From contig NZ_JASHIZ010000006.1 of assembly GCF_030733425.1 (NCBI RefSeq), forward strand, positions 1 to 64,000: DNA of 64,000 bases. Reading direction: 5' to 3'. The notes below the pieces were generated by a model that was given only the letters and a program-made list of their open reading frames with translations, was not told the origin of the DNA and ran no database searches. Position numbers and translations under genes: made by a program. The first letter of the stretch is position 1. The number at the start of each line of letters is the position of its first letter. This stretch comes from Roseovarius sp. MMSF_3350 (GTDB lineage Bacteria; Pseudomonadota; Alphaproteobacteria; Rhodobacterales; Rhodobacteraceae). Shown here piece by piece: positions 53,943-62,285 of this stretch.

Positions 53943-56625
53943 GCCCGGCCTCCCGGATCGCCGCCAGTACGCGATGCGGCAACGCGGGCAGGCGTGTGAC
54001 CAGCGCCCCGGTCGCATCCCGGATCGCGTTCAATATCGCGGGCGCGGTCGGGATCAGCACATGCTCTCCCAGCCCCTTCGCGCCCATCGGCCCCTCGGGG
54101 TCCGGCACCTCCAGAAAGATCGTCTCGATCTCGGGCATGTCGCCCGTCGTGGGGATCAGGTAATCGTGCAGGTTCTCCGTCCGCCCCGGAATGAACTCCT
54201 CCATCAGTGCAAGGCCCAGCCCCTGCGCGATACCGCCCTCGACCTGCCCTTCGGCGAGCTGCGGGTTGATCACCCGGCCCAGATCATGCGCCGCGGTGAC
54301 CTTGTGAACCTTGACCGTGCCAAGGCCCATGTCCACCGACAGCTCCACCAGTTGCGCGCCATAGCCATAGACGGCATAGGGAACACCCTGCCCATCCTCG
54401 TCCAAGGGCTGCGTCGGCGGGTCATAGCTTTCCTCGGCGCACAGGACATACCCATGCGCCTGCTCGGAAAGCGCCGCCAGATCAATCGCTTGCTCCCGCG
54501 CGCCGTCGCTCACACGCAGATTGGCACCCTCAAGGTGCAGAACCGCCGCCGGCCCCATGTTCGTCTGCTTCAGGATCAGCGCCCGCAAGGCCTGCCCGGC
54601 GCGCAATGCCGCGCTTCCGGTCACGTAGGTCTGGCGCGACCCGGACGTCTTCCCGCAATCCGGGGTCAGCGCGGTATCCGCCCCGATGACCTGCATCTGC
54701 GCCAGCGGCAGCCCCAACGCATCCGCCGCGATCTGCGGGATCACCGTGTTCGACCCCTGCCCGATATCCACCGCGCCCTGGTGCAGGCAAAGCCGTCCGT
54801 CGCGCGTCAACCCGATCCGAATGGTCGACGGATTGGCAATCGCCGTATTCCCGCAGCCATACCAGCAGGACGCGATGCCAACCCCATGCCGCACGCGCCC
54901 GCCCCCGGCATTGGCTCGCTCGGCCCGTTCCAGCGCTTCTGTCCAAGGCCCTTCCAGCGCTTCCAGACAAGCCGCGATCCCCACACCATGAAGCGTCTGA
55001 CCAAACACCGTCGCCTGCCCGTCGCGCAACGCGTTCAACTTGCGAAATTCCAGCCGGTCCATCCCCAGCTTGCCCGCCATATCGTCGAACAGCGTCTCCT
55101 GCATGATCGCCGCCTGCGGCACGCCGAACCCACGGAACGCGCCCGAGATCGGCTGGTAGCTGTAATTCGCCCGCGCCTCGGCGTGGTAATTCGGGATGAA
55201 GTACGGCCCCGACGCGTGCACCGGCACGCGCCCCGCAACGGTCGGCCCCCAGCTTGCATACGCCCCCGTATTGAAATCTCCGTCGAACTCCATCGCAACG
55301 ATCCGCCCATTGGCATCGGCGCCAAGGCTACAGCGCATGTCCGACGGATGCCGCTTGGTGGTCGAGGCCATGCTTTCGGTCCGGCTATAGACCATCCGCG
55401 CCGGCCGCCCGGTCTTCAGCGCCACCAGCCCTACCAGCGGCTGCAATGACACGTCCAGCTTCGATCCGAACCCGCCGCCCGTCGCCGCCGGTATGATCCG
55501 CACAGCCTCCGGCGGCAGGCCCAGCACGGCCGCGGTATCGTCGCGATCCATGATCGGCGCCTGCGTGCAGGCCCGGATCACCAGCGTCTCGCCCTCCATC
55601 CACGCGACACCGGCCTCGGGCTCGATATAAGCATGTTCGACATAGCCCGTCTGCATCGCGCCACTGACGGTAAAGGCGGCGTCCTGCATCGCCTGCCGCG
55701 CGGCCCCTCGTCGGACCTTGCCGGCGATCAACAGGTTGTCGGGATGCGCGTCATGCACGGGCCGATCCGCCGGGTCTTCGCGCCACGTGATCGGAATGCC
55801 CGACGGGTCCAGCGCCTCGACCACCGAAGGCTCACCGGCGATCAGCGCCACCGCTTCGCCCGCCAACCGCGCCCGGTCCTCTGCCAGCGCCGGCTGGTCC
55901 TGAAAGGCCGGGATCACGCCAAAGCGGTTGGTCCCGGCGATGTCCTGCGCCGTGAACACCTGTACGCCCCGCGCCGCGGCCCAGTCCGTAATCTCTCCAA
56001 ACTGAAAAGATACGGGTGCGTATGGCGCGCGCACCGCCCGCACGAGTAAGGCACCCTCCGGCACGTGATCCGCGCCATAGGCCTCGGTCCCGTCCACCTT
56101 CGCGGCACCGTCCAACCTTGCGACGGCCGCGCCCACAGCCTGTCCTGCATCGGGCATCCTCGCCACGTCGCCGGGGGCGGCATCCAGCACCGCGTCGATG
56201 ATCTTGGCGTACCCGGTGCACCGGCACAGCACGCCTCCCAGCGCTTCCTCGACCTCGGCCCGCGTCGGCTCTGGCGTCTCGCGCAGAAACGCTTCTGCCG
56301 TCATCACCATTCCGGGCGTGCAGATCCCGCATTGCGCCGCCCCATGCCGCAGAAAGGCCTGCTGCAAAGGCGTGTGGGCCTGCCCCTCGATCGTCTCGAC
56401 CTTGCGCCCCATGGCCTGGCCCAACGGCGTCAGGCAGGCGCAGACCGGGGCGCCGTCCAGCAACACGGTGCAGGCCCCACAATCGCCTGCGTCACAGCCC
56501 ACCTTCGTGCCGCGCAAGCCCAAACCGTCGCGCAGCACCTCCGACAAGCGCCGTGCCGGATCGGCGGGCAGGACGCGACGCTGCCCGTTCACCATCAGAG
56601 TGCACGTGTCCATCGGGCGGTTCAC
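53935..56625 (-). CDS. Xanthine dehydrogenase-family molybdenum hydroxylase, fused 2Fe-2S and Mo subunit
   Basis: 896 residues. The N-terminal ferredoxin domain has C44, C49, C52 and C62, and the second 2Fe-2S domain has C99, C102, C134 and C136. The molybdopterin domains follow, with GGGFGSKLDVSLQP, GAFRGFGVPQ and the catalytic E854 in GAKGLGE. This fused layout is that of aldehyde oxidoreductase-type enzymes, which hydroxylate aldehydes or N-heterocycles with water. The GTG start overlaps the FAD gene stop (GTGA). Confidence 0.93.
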   Translation of the reverse strand: MNRPMDTCTLMVNGQRRVLPADPARRLSEVLRDGLGLRGTKVGCDAGDCGACTVLLDGAPVCACLTPLGQAMGRKVETIEGQAHTPLQQAFLRHGAAQCGICTPGMVMTAEAFLRETPEPTRAEVEEALGGVLCRCTGYAKIIDAVLDAAPGDVARMPDAGQAVGAAVARLDGAAKVDGTEAYGADHVPEGALLVRAVRAPYAPVSFQFGEITDWAAARGVQVFTAQDIAGTNRFGVIPAFQDQPALAEDRARLAGEAVALIAGEPSVVEALDPSGIPITWREDPADRPVHDAHPDNLLIAGKVRRGAARQAMQDAAFTVSGAMQTGYVEHAYIEPEAGVAWMEGETLVIRACTQAPIMDRDDTAAVLGLPPEAVRIIPAATGGGFGSKLDVSLQPLVGLVALKTGRPARMVYSRTESMASTTKRHPSDMRCSLGADANGRIVAMEFDGDFNTGAYASWGPTVAGRVPVHASGPYFIPNYHAEARANYSYQPISGAFRGFGVPQAAIMQETLFDDMAGKLGMDRLEFRKLNALRDGQATVFGQTLHGVGIAACLEALEGPWTEALERAERANAGGGRVRHGVGIASCWYGCGNTAIANPSTIRIGLTRDGRLCLHQGAVDIGQGSNTVIPQIAADALGLPLAQMQVIGADTALTPDCGKTSGSRQTYVTGSAALRAGQALRALILKQTNMGPAAVLHLEGANLRVSDGAREQAIDLAALSEQAHGYVLCAEESYDPPTQPLDEDGQGVPYAVYGYGAQLVELSVDMGLGTVKVHKVTAAHDLGRVINPQLAEGQVEGGIAQGLGLALMEEFIPGRTENLHDYLIPTTGDMPEIETIFLEVPDPEGPMGAKGLGEHVLIPTAPAILNAIRDATGALVTRLPALPHRVLAAIREAGHG

Positions 56626-57485
56626 GACACACCCTCTGCGCCGACCGCATCAGTCACCGCCCGGCGCAACAGCTCCGTCGCCGCGTGCACGCGATAGCCG
56701 GCCGTCGCCCGGATATCGTCCAACGGCGACAAGGCCGCGCAAACCGCATCCTCGGAGATGACATTCGCCAGCGTATGGTCGGCCGCACACCCCGTCAGCG
56801 CAGCCTCCACCTGTGGCAACCGCGTGGCCACGGCACTACACGCACCCACGGCCAACGCCGCGCTGCTGACGCGCCCGTCTTCCACCACCAGCCGCACCGC
56901 GACCATGGCGATGGAAATCACCAGGTACCGCCGCGCGCCAAGCTTGAGAAACCGCGACCGTCCTTCCAGCGCCGATCGCGGCAGGTGAACACCTGTCACT
57001 ATCTCGCCGGGGTTCAGCGTCGTGCGGCGCGGCCCCACAATGAAATTCTCCAGCGGCAATCGCCGCCCCCCCTGCGCCGAGGCAAGCTCCACCTCTGCGT
57101 CAAGCGCCAGCAGGCACGGCACCCCGTCCGCCGCGGGCGAGGCGTTGCACAGGTTGCCCGCGATCGTCCCCGCGTTCTGTATCTGAACCGAGCCGACCTC
57201 CCGCGCCGCCTGTTTCAGCATGTCACAGGCCGTTGGCAGCTCCGCTCTCAAGATATCCGTCCATGTCGTCGCCGCTCCGATACGCAAACCCTCATCGGTT
57301 ACTGCAACCCCGCGCAATCCGGCCAGCCCGGTGATATCCACCACAGGCCCCTGCAAGGCCCGCGCGCCCGTCGCCGGGAAAAGGTCGGTACACCCCGCCG
57401 CCACGCGCCCGCCCGTCTGCGCCAACAGTGCCAGCGCATCGTCCAGGGTTTCGGGCCGTGTGTATCCGGTCACGCCGCTCTCCAT
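56622..57485 (-). CDS. FAD-binding subunit of the molybdenum hydroxylase (CoxM type)
   Basis: 287 residues. The FAD motifs are AAGCTDLFP (normally AGGTDL) and TIAGNLCNASPAAD. The CO-dehydrogenase-flavoprotein C-terminal domain follows. It passes electrons from the Fe-S centres of the next gene's product. The Gly-to-Cys change in the first FAD loop is worth noting. It is the first gene after a 121-base gap from livF. Confidence 0.92.
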   Translation of the reverse strand: MESGVTGYTRPETLDDALALLAQTGGRVAAGCTDLFPATGARALQGPVVDITGLAGLRGVAVTDEGLRIGAATTWTDILRAELPTACDMLKQAAREVGSVQIQNAGTIAGNLCNASPAADGVPCLLALDAEVELASAQGGRRLPLENFIVGPRRTTLNPGEIVTGVHLPRSALEGRSRFLKLGARRYLVISIAMVAVRLVVEDGRVSSAALAVGACSAVATRLPQVEAALTGCAADHTLANVISEDAVCAALSPLDDIRATAGYRVHAATELLRRAVTDAVGAEGVS

Positions 57486-57530
57486 GTCGGGGTGCGGGTA
57501 TCGTGCGACGCGGCGTTTCGTCCTGTCAAC

Positions 57531-57550
57531 TCAAAGCGTTTTGCTTTTGA
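57531..57550. promoter_or_regulatory. Inverted repeat upstream of the Mo-hydroxylase genes
   Basis: TCAAAGC (57531-57537) and GCTTTTGA (57543-57550) form an imperfect inverted repeat 46 bases upstream of the FAD-subunit start, next to a TTGACA on the minus strand. It may be an operator or internal promoter. Confidence 0.35.
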
Positions 57551-57606
57551 CCTGGGGCATCAGCGAAAGGCGAAACGTGTGCAACGATTGAATGTTGCGC
57601 CGCCTT

Positions 57607-58305
57607 TCACACCCCCACGTAGCGGTCCACGATGGAATGATCCTGACGCAGCGCCTCCGCGCTCAGTACCTCGCCGTTTCGCCCGTTCTCGATGAACGCC
57701 ACCCGGTCGGCCACCGACAGAACCGCATCCACCCGCTGCTCCACCAACAGGATCGCCACGCCCTGCGCGCGCATCCTGACGATCACCTGCCGGATCGCCT
57801 CGATCATCGAGGGCTGTAACCCCTCGGTCGGCTCATCTAACAGCAGCGCCTTGGGCTGGATGCACAACGCCCGCGCCGTGGCCAGCATCTGCTGCTCTCC
57901 GCCCGACAGGGTCTGCGCCGGCTGGTCCATCCGCTCCCGCAACCGGGGGAAGAGGTCCAGCACCTCGTCCAGCACTTCTTTGCCCGCGCCAGGCACCTGC
58001 AGCCCGATCTCCAGGTTCTGCGCCACGCTGAGGCCCGCAAACAGCCGCCGCCCCTGCGGGATATAGCCGATCCCGGCCCGCGGCACCTCGTGCGGCGGCA
58101 GGCTGCCGATATCCTGCCCATCCAGCGTGATCCGCCCCGACATCAGCGGCAACAGCCCCATGATCGTCTGCATCGTGGTGGTCTTGCCCGCGCCATTGCG
58201 ACCCAGCAGGCACAGGATCTCCCCCGCCTCGACGCGCAGTGACAGGTCCCGCAGCACCTGCGCCGCGCCATACCCCGAATTGACCGCATCCAGCTCCAAC
58301 ATCAT
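57607..58305 (-). CDS. Branched-chain amino acid-type ABC ATPase (LivF family)
   Basis: 232 residues; Walker A is LGRNGAGKTTT (34-44), signature LSGGEQQMLATARAL and Walker B ALLLDEPTEGL. It is the LivF-type ATPase of the importer encoded by the five clustered genes, overlapping livG by four bases. Confidence 0.93.
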   Translation of the reverse strand: MMLELDAVNSGYGAAQVLRDLSLRVEAGEILCLLGRNGAGKTTTMQTIMGLLPLMSGRITLDGQDIGSLPPHEVPRAGIGYIPQGRRLFAGLSVAQNLEIGLQVPGAGKEVLDEVLDLFPRLRERMDQPAQTLSGGEQQMLATARALCIQPKALLLDEPTEGLQPSMIEAIRQVIVRMRAQGVAILLVEQRVDAVLSVADRVAFIENGRNGEVLSAEALRQDHSIVDRYVGV

Positions 58306-59006
58306 CCAGTCCCCAGGTAAGCCGCCTGGACGTCGGCATTCTCGTGGATCTGCTGTGGCGTCCCCTCGGCCAGCATCTCGCCAAAATTCAAGACGCTCAC
58401 GGTGTCGGCGGTCTCCATCACGACCTTCATGTTATGCTCGATCAGCAGGATCGTCGTCTCGCCCGCCAATGCGCGGATCAGCCCCTTGAACGCGTCGATC
58501 TCGCCTTCCGACAGGCCCTGCGTCGGCTCGTCCAGGATCAGCAGCCGCGGCGCCTGCACAAGCCCCATCGCGATCTCCAGCAAACGCTGGTGCCCATAGC
58601 TGAGGTTCCCGGCCTCCTCGCCTGCCTGCGCTTGCAGACCGACGCGCTCCAAAGCCTGAAACGTGGCGGCCTCCACCGCGCGGCCCTGCAAACGCCGCCG
58701 CGCCGCCAGCGCCACGTTCTCCTGCACCGGCAGACGCGGAAAGATCGAGGTGATTTGGAACGTATAGGCCATCCCCTTCAGGATGCGCTTATGCGCGGGC
58801 AGCCGCGTGATGTCCTCGCCATCGAACGTCACCGTCCCCGCGCTTGGCGGAATGCGCCCGCAGATCATCCCCACTAGCGTCGTCTTGCCCGCCCCGTTGG
58901 GGCCGATCAGCGCCCGCACCTCGCCTTGCGGCAGGTCGAAGTCAACATCGGTCACCGCCTGCAACCCGTCGAACGACTTGGACAGCCCCCGCACCTGCAA
59001 CAGCAT
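58302..59006 (-). CDS. Branched-chain amino acid-type ABC ATPase (LivG family)
   Basis: 234 residues; Walker A is IGPNGAGKTTL (34-44), signature LSYGHQRLLEIAMG and Walker B LLILDEPTQGL. The LivG-specific C-terminus (AEGTPQQIHENADVQAAYLG) is present. The ATG at 59006 overlaps the permease stop by one base (TGATG). Confidence 0.93.
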   Translation of the reverse strand: MLLQVRGLSKSFDGLQAVTDVDFDLPQGEVRALIGPNGAGKTTLVGMICGRIPPSAGTVTFDGEDITRLPAHKRILKGMAYTFQITSIFPRLPVQENVALAARRRLQGRAVEAATFQALERVGLQAQAGEEAGNLSYGHQRLLEIAMGLVQAPRLLILDEPTQGLSEGEIDAFKGLIRALAGETTILLIEHNMKVVMETADTVSVLNFGEMLAEGTPQQIHENADVQAAYLGTG

Positions 59007-59950
59007 CACGGCAACCCTTTCCACAGCCGCCGCCGAACTTCCCCGGTCAGGCCCTGCGGCGCGAACAGCGTCAGCGCCACTAGTGCCACGCCCGCGATCA
59101 GCATATAGGCCGAGGTCACGCCGGAACTGAGGTCAATGAGGTAGAACATGAACAGCGTGCCCACGAACGGACCCAGCACCGTGCCAGCTCCGCCCAACAA
59201 AACCCACAAGAGCGGAAAGATCGAATACTGTACCGAGCCGAATGTCGCCCCCGCATAGCCGAACAGCAGCCCATAAAAAGCCCCCGCCGCCGCCGAGATT
59301 GTCCCCGACACCACCATCGCCCCCAGCTTGTGCGCATAGGTGTCATACCCCAACATCCGCACCCGTTCCTCGTTCTCTCGAATGGCGATCAGCGTCCCCC
59401 CGAACCGGCTCTGCACCAGCCAAAGCGACATGAGGAAGCAGACCGAAAACAGCCCCCACGCCGCGAAATACCGCGCCGTCGGGTCGCTCAGGTCGACCCC
59501 CCACAGCACCCTCTGCGCCTGCTGGATCACGAACCCCTCGTCGCCCCGCGTATACTCCCCGAAGTAGAGGATCGTCAGGTACCCCGCCTGCGCGAACATC
59601 AGCGTCACGATCATGAACGCCACGCCAGAGGTGCGCAGCGCCAACAGCGCCAGCCCCCCGGCCACCAGCGCCCCCGCCACGATCCCCACGATCAGCGCGG
59701 GCGCAGGCGTGAACCCCGCGTGCTGGATGGTCAGCCCCATCCCGTACATCCCCGCCGCAAAGAACAGCGCATGCCCAAGGCTCAACAGCCCCGTATAGCC
59801 AAAGAGGATGTTGTACCCCACCGCGTAAGACGCCAGCACCATGATCCGCGCGATATTCCCGTGGTGATACGCCGGCAGCACGAACTGCAACGCGAACAGC
59901 ACCACCAGCAGACCGAGGTGCAGCCCCAGAACACGCCCGCCCATGCTCAT
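59006..59950 (-). CDS. Branched-chain amino acid-type ABC permease (LivM family)
   Basis: 314 residues with about ten membrane helices; YAVGYNILFGYTGLLSLGHA and the EAA-like loop RENEERVRMLGYDTYAHKLG are diagnostic. The start at 59950 overlaps the livH stop (ATGA). Confidence 0.93.
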   Translation of the reverse strand: MSMGGRVLGLHLGLLVVLFALQFVLPAYHHGNIARIMVLASYAVGYNILFGYTGLLSLGHALFFAAGMYGMGLTIQHAGFTPAPALIVGIVAGALVAGGLALLALRTSGVAFMIVTLMFAQAGYLTILYFGEYTRGDEGFVIQQAQRVLWGVDLSDPTARYFAAWGLFSVCFLMSLWLVQSRFGGTLIAIRENEERVRMLGYDTYAHKLGAMVVSGTISAAAGAFYGLLFGYAGATFGSVQYSIFPLLWVLLGGAGTVLGPFVGTLFMFYLIDLSSGVTSAYMLIAGVALVALTLFAPQGLTGEVRRRLWKGLP

Positions 59951-60873
59951 GCCGTGCGAGTCCCGAACAGGCCCTGCGGCCGGAACACCAGCACCAGCCC
60001 CACCAGCAAGGTGGCAAGAATCTTCGCCAGCGTCGGCGAGAAGAAGACCGAGATGATCCCGTCGCTCAACCCGATGAACAAGGCCGCCAAGACCGTTCCC
60101 GGCAGGCTCCCCAGCCCGCCGATGATCACCACGATAAAGGCCAGCAGCAACGGCTCGACCCCCATCAGGTAATGCGCCTGCTGGATCGGCACGATCAGCA
60201 CCGCCCCCAGCGCCGCCAGCCCCGCGCCGATCCCGAAGACCAGCGCATAGACCCGCTCGACGGGGATGCCAAAGGCCAGCGCCATGTCCCGATCCGCCTG
60301 CGTCGCCCGCATCAACAACCCGATCCGCGTCCGCGCCATCATCGCCCAGACGCCGCACAGCACCGCGCCTGCGGCGAAGATCACGAACAGCTTGTAGGAC
60401 GTGATGCTCCACCCCCAGGGTTGGGCCATACCAAAGAGCGTCTTGAACCAGTCGAACCAAGGCAGCTCGACCCGGCCACCGAAGGGCGCCTCCACGGGCC
60501 GCGCCTCGGGGCCATAGGTCATTAAGGTCAGTTGCTGGATGATATAAAGCAAGCCGATGGTAGCCACGATCGTCCGCTCCGGATCATACTCGATACGCTT
60601 GAGTATGGTCACATCTGCCGCCGCAGCCAGCGCCCCCACGACCAGCGGCGCGATCACAAGTGCTGCGACAAAACCCAGCGCCGGATGCCCGCCCACCATC
60701 TGCGCGACATACCACGCAATCACCGCGCCCAGCATGTAGAACTCGCCATGCGCGATGTTCACCACCCGCATCACGCCAAAGACAAGGCTCAGGCCGACGG
60801 CGGTCAGTGCCAGCACCGCCGCCGTCACCGCGCCTTCCAGCGTGGCGAGGATAAGATGAGGTCCGAATTCCAT
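59947..60873 (-). CDS. Branched-chain amino acid-type ABC permease (LivH family)
   Basis: 308 residues with about eight membrane helices; LSLVFGVMRVVNIAHGEFYML near the N-terminus and ATQADRDMALAFGIPVERVY as the cytoplasmic loop. It follows the binding-protein gene by 38 bases. Confidence 0.94.
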   Translation of the reverse strand: MEFGPHLILATLEGAVTAAVLALTAVGLSLVFGVMRVVNIAHGEFYMLGAVIAWYVAQMVGGHPALGFVAALVIAPLVVGALAAAADVTILKRIEYDPERTIVATIGLLYIIQQLTLMTYGPEARPVEAPFGGRVELPWFDWFKTLFGMAQPWGWSITSYKLFVIFAAGAVLCGVWAMMARTRIGLLMRATQADRDMALAFGIPVERVYALVFGIGAGLAALGAVLIVPIQQAHYLMGVEPLLLAFIVVIIGGLGSLPGTVLAALFIGLSDGIISVFFSPTLAKILATLLVGLVLVFRPQGLFGTRTA

Positions 60874-60911
60874 TAGGTCAGGTCACACACCCCAGCCCGT
60901 CGCGCGCGGCA

Positions 60912-62198
60912 TCAAAGCGGCTGCGTGGTGTAATCCACCTCGTCTGGATACATCGTGTCGTCGATCGACGTCGTGTGCACCCGCACCAACCGGCCATTCT
61001 CGACCCGGCTGATATGCTGATGCCCGAACACCTGGTGCGTCTTGCCGTTGAACCGCTTGGCCCCCTGCGGATGCGCCCGGCTTTCGGGCATCTCGCCCAT
61101 CGCCTCGACCGCCTCGATCAGCTTGGCGCGGTCCAGCGGCCCGGCATAGCCCGACGCTTCCATACCGGCCTTGATGATGTGCAACGTCTCCCAGCAGCCG
61201 AACATATGCGCATAGGTCGACACATCACTCGGGTCGCTTACCGACGCGCCGTTCTCGTCCACGCCCACCGCCTCGCGATAGAACTTCTCGTGCTCGCTTT
61301 GATCCTCCTGCGCGTAGCGCGGCATCCCTTCCCAGAAATACGTCCCTTCCAGGAATTCCAGCCCCGGGCTGGAAATGTCCACTGCCTCCAAGCTGTCGAT
61401 AAAGCCGAATATCTCCGGCCCTTGTTCGCCGAAGAATTCGCCCAACTCCTTCACGAAGGTCAGCACCGCAGGGCCGACCATCACGTGGTACAGCACCTCG
61501 GTATCGCGCGGGATCTGCGGGAAATACTTGGTAAAGCTCGTCTCGCTCGGCGGGATCGCGATCTGCTCCAGCACCTCGCCCCCCTGTTCCTCGATCGCTG
61601 CGGTAAAGAAATCCCGGTGATCGTGACCGAAGGCGAAATCGGGAAATATCATCGTGACCTTCTTGCCAAGGTTCTCCGACACGTAAGGCGCCATCGCCTG
61701 CACCTGGCTCTTCACATCCGTGATGCCCGGCTGCAGCGTATAGCGGTTCAGCATCCCGCTCGCCACGTGATGCCCTTCCGACACCACGAAATAGGGCAGC
61801 TTCAATTCGCCTGCCCGAGGGGCGGACCCGATCACCACGTGGCTGAACAGCGTACCGAACCCCACATCACACCCATGCTGGTTGGCGAATTTCTCCACCA
61901 CCTCGGCGCCGCGCTTGGGGTCCGTGCCGTCATCCTCGGCGATGATCTCGATCATCCGGCCATTGATCCCGCCACCCTCGTTGAGCAGCTTCACCGCTGC
62001 CTCGGTGGTGCGCCCGTACCAGCGGCCATAGGCGGCGCCGATGCCCGTGCTATGCTGCTGGAACCCGATCCTGATCGGCTCCGAGCTTTGCGCCTGCGCA
62101 TACCGCGCCCAAAGCGGCAGGCTCGCCGCCCCCGCCGCTGCTCCGGCCAGTGTTTTCAACGCGCCCCGGCGCGACGTGCCCTTGATCAGCTTGGTCAT
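60912..62198 (-). CDS. ABC-transporter substrate-binding protein with Tat signal
   Basis: 428-residue periplasmic binding protein of the LivK/amide-urea type (Peripla_BP_6). The N-terminus SRRGALKTLAGAAAGAASLP has a twin-arginine motif and ends in an AQA cleavage site. IRIGFQQHSTGIGAAYGRWY starts the mature protein, and GGINGRMIEIIAEDDGTDPK is the typical helix/strand. Tat export may mean folding or cofactor/ligand binding in the cytoplasm. Ligand unknown; gene context suggests a heterocycle. The RBS is GGGGAGAG. Confidence 0.92.
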   Translation of the reverse strand: MTKLIKGTSRRGALKTLAGAAAGAASLPLWARYAQAQSSEPIRIGFQQHSTGIGAAYGRWYGRTTEAAVKLLNEGGGINGRMIEIIAEDDGTDPKRGAEVVEKFANQHGCDVGFGTLFSHVVIGSAPRAGELKLPYFVVSEGHHVASGMLNRYTLQPGITDVKSQVQAMAPYVSENLGKKVTMIFPDFAFGHDHRDFFTAAIEEQGGEVLEQIAIPPSETSFTKYFPQIPRDTEVLYHVMVGPAVLTFVKELGEFFGEQGPEIFGFIDSLEAVDISSPGLEFLEGTYFWEGMPRYAQEDQSEHEKFYREAVGVDENGASVSDPSDVSTYAHMFGCWETLHIIKAGMEASGYAGPLDRAKLIEAVEAMGEMPESRAHPQGAKRFNGKTHQVFGHQHISRVENGRLVRVHTTSIDDTMYPDEVDYTTQPL

Positions 62199-62285
62199 CG
62201 CGAACTCTCCCCGTTCCTTGAAATGACTTTGGCACGATCCTGCGAAGCCCGCCCCGGTTTGTCCAGTGTTTTGACCGACGCGGCG

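Noticed and set aside
51087..57485. Assignment of the catabolic block as a proven nicotinate pathway
   Set aside because: Only the hydroxylase and reductase types fit; enamidase and later genes are absent from the window, so nicotinate remains one hypothesis.
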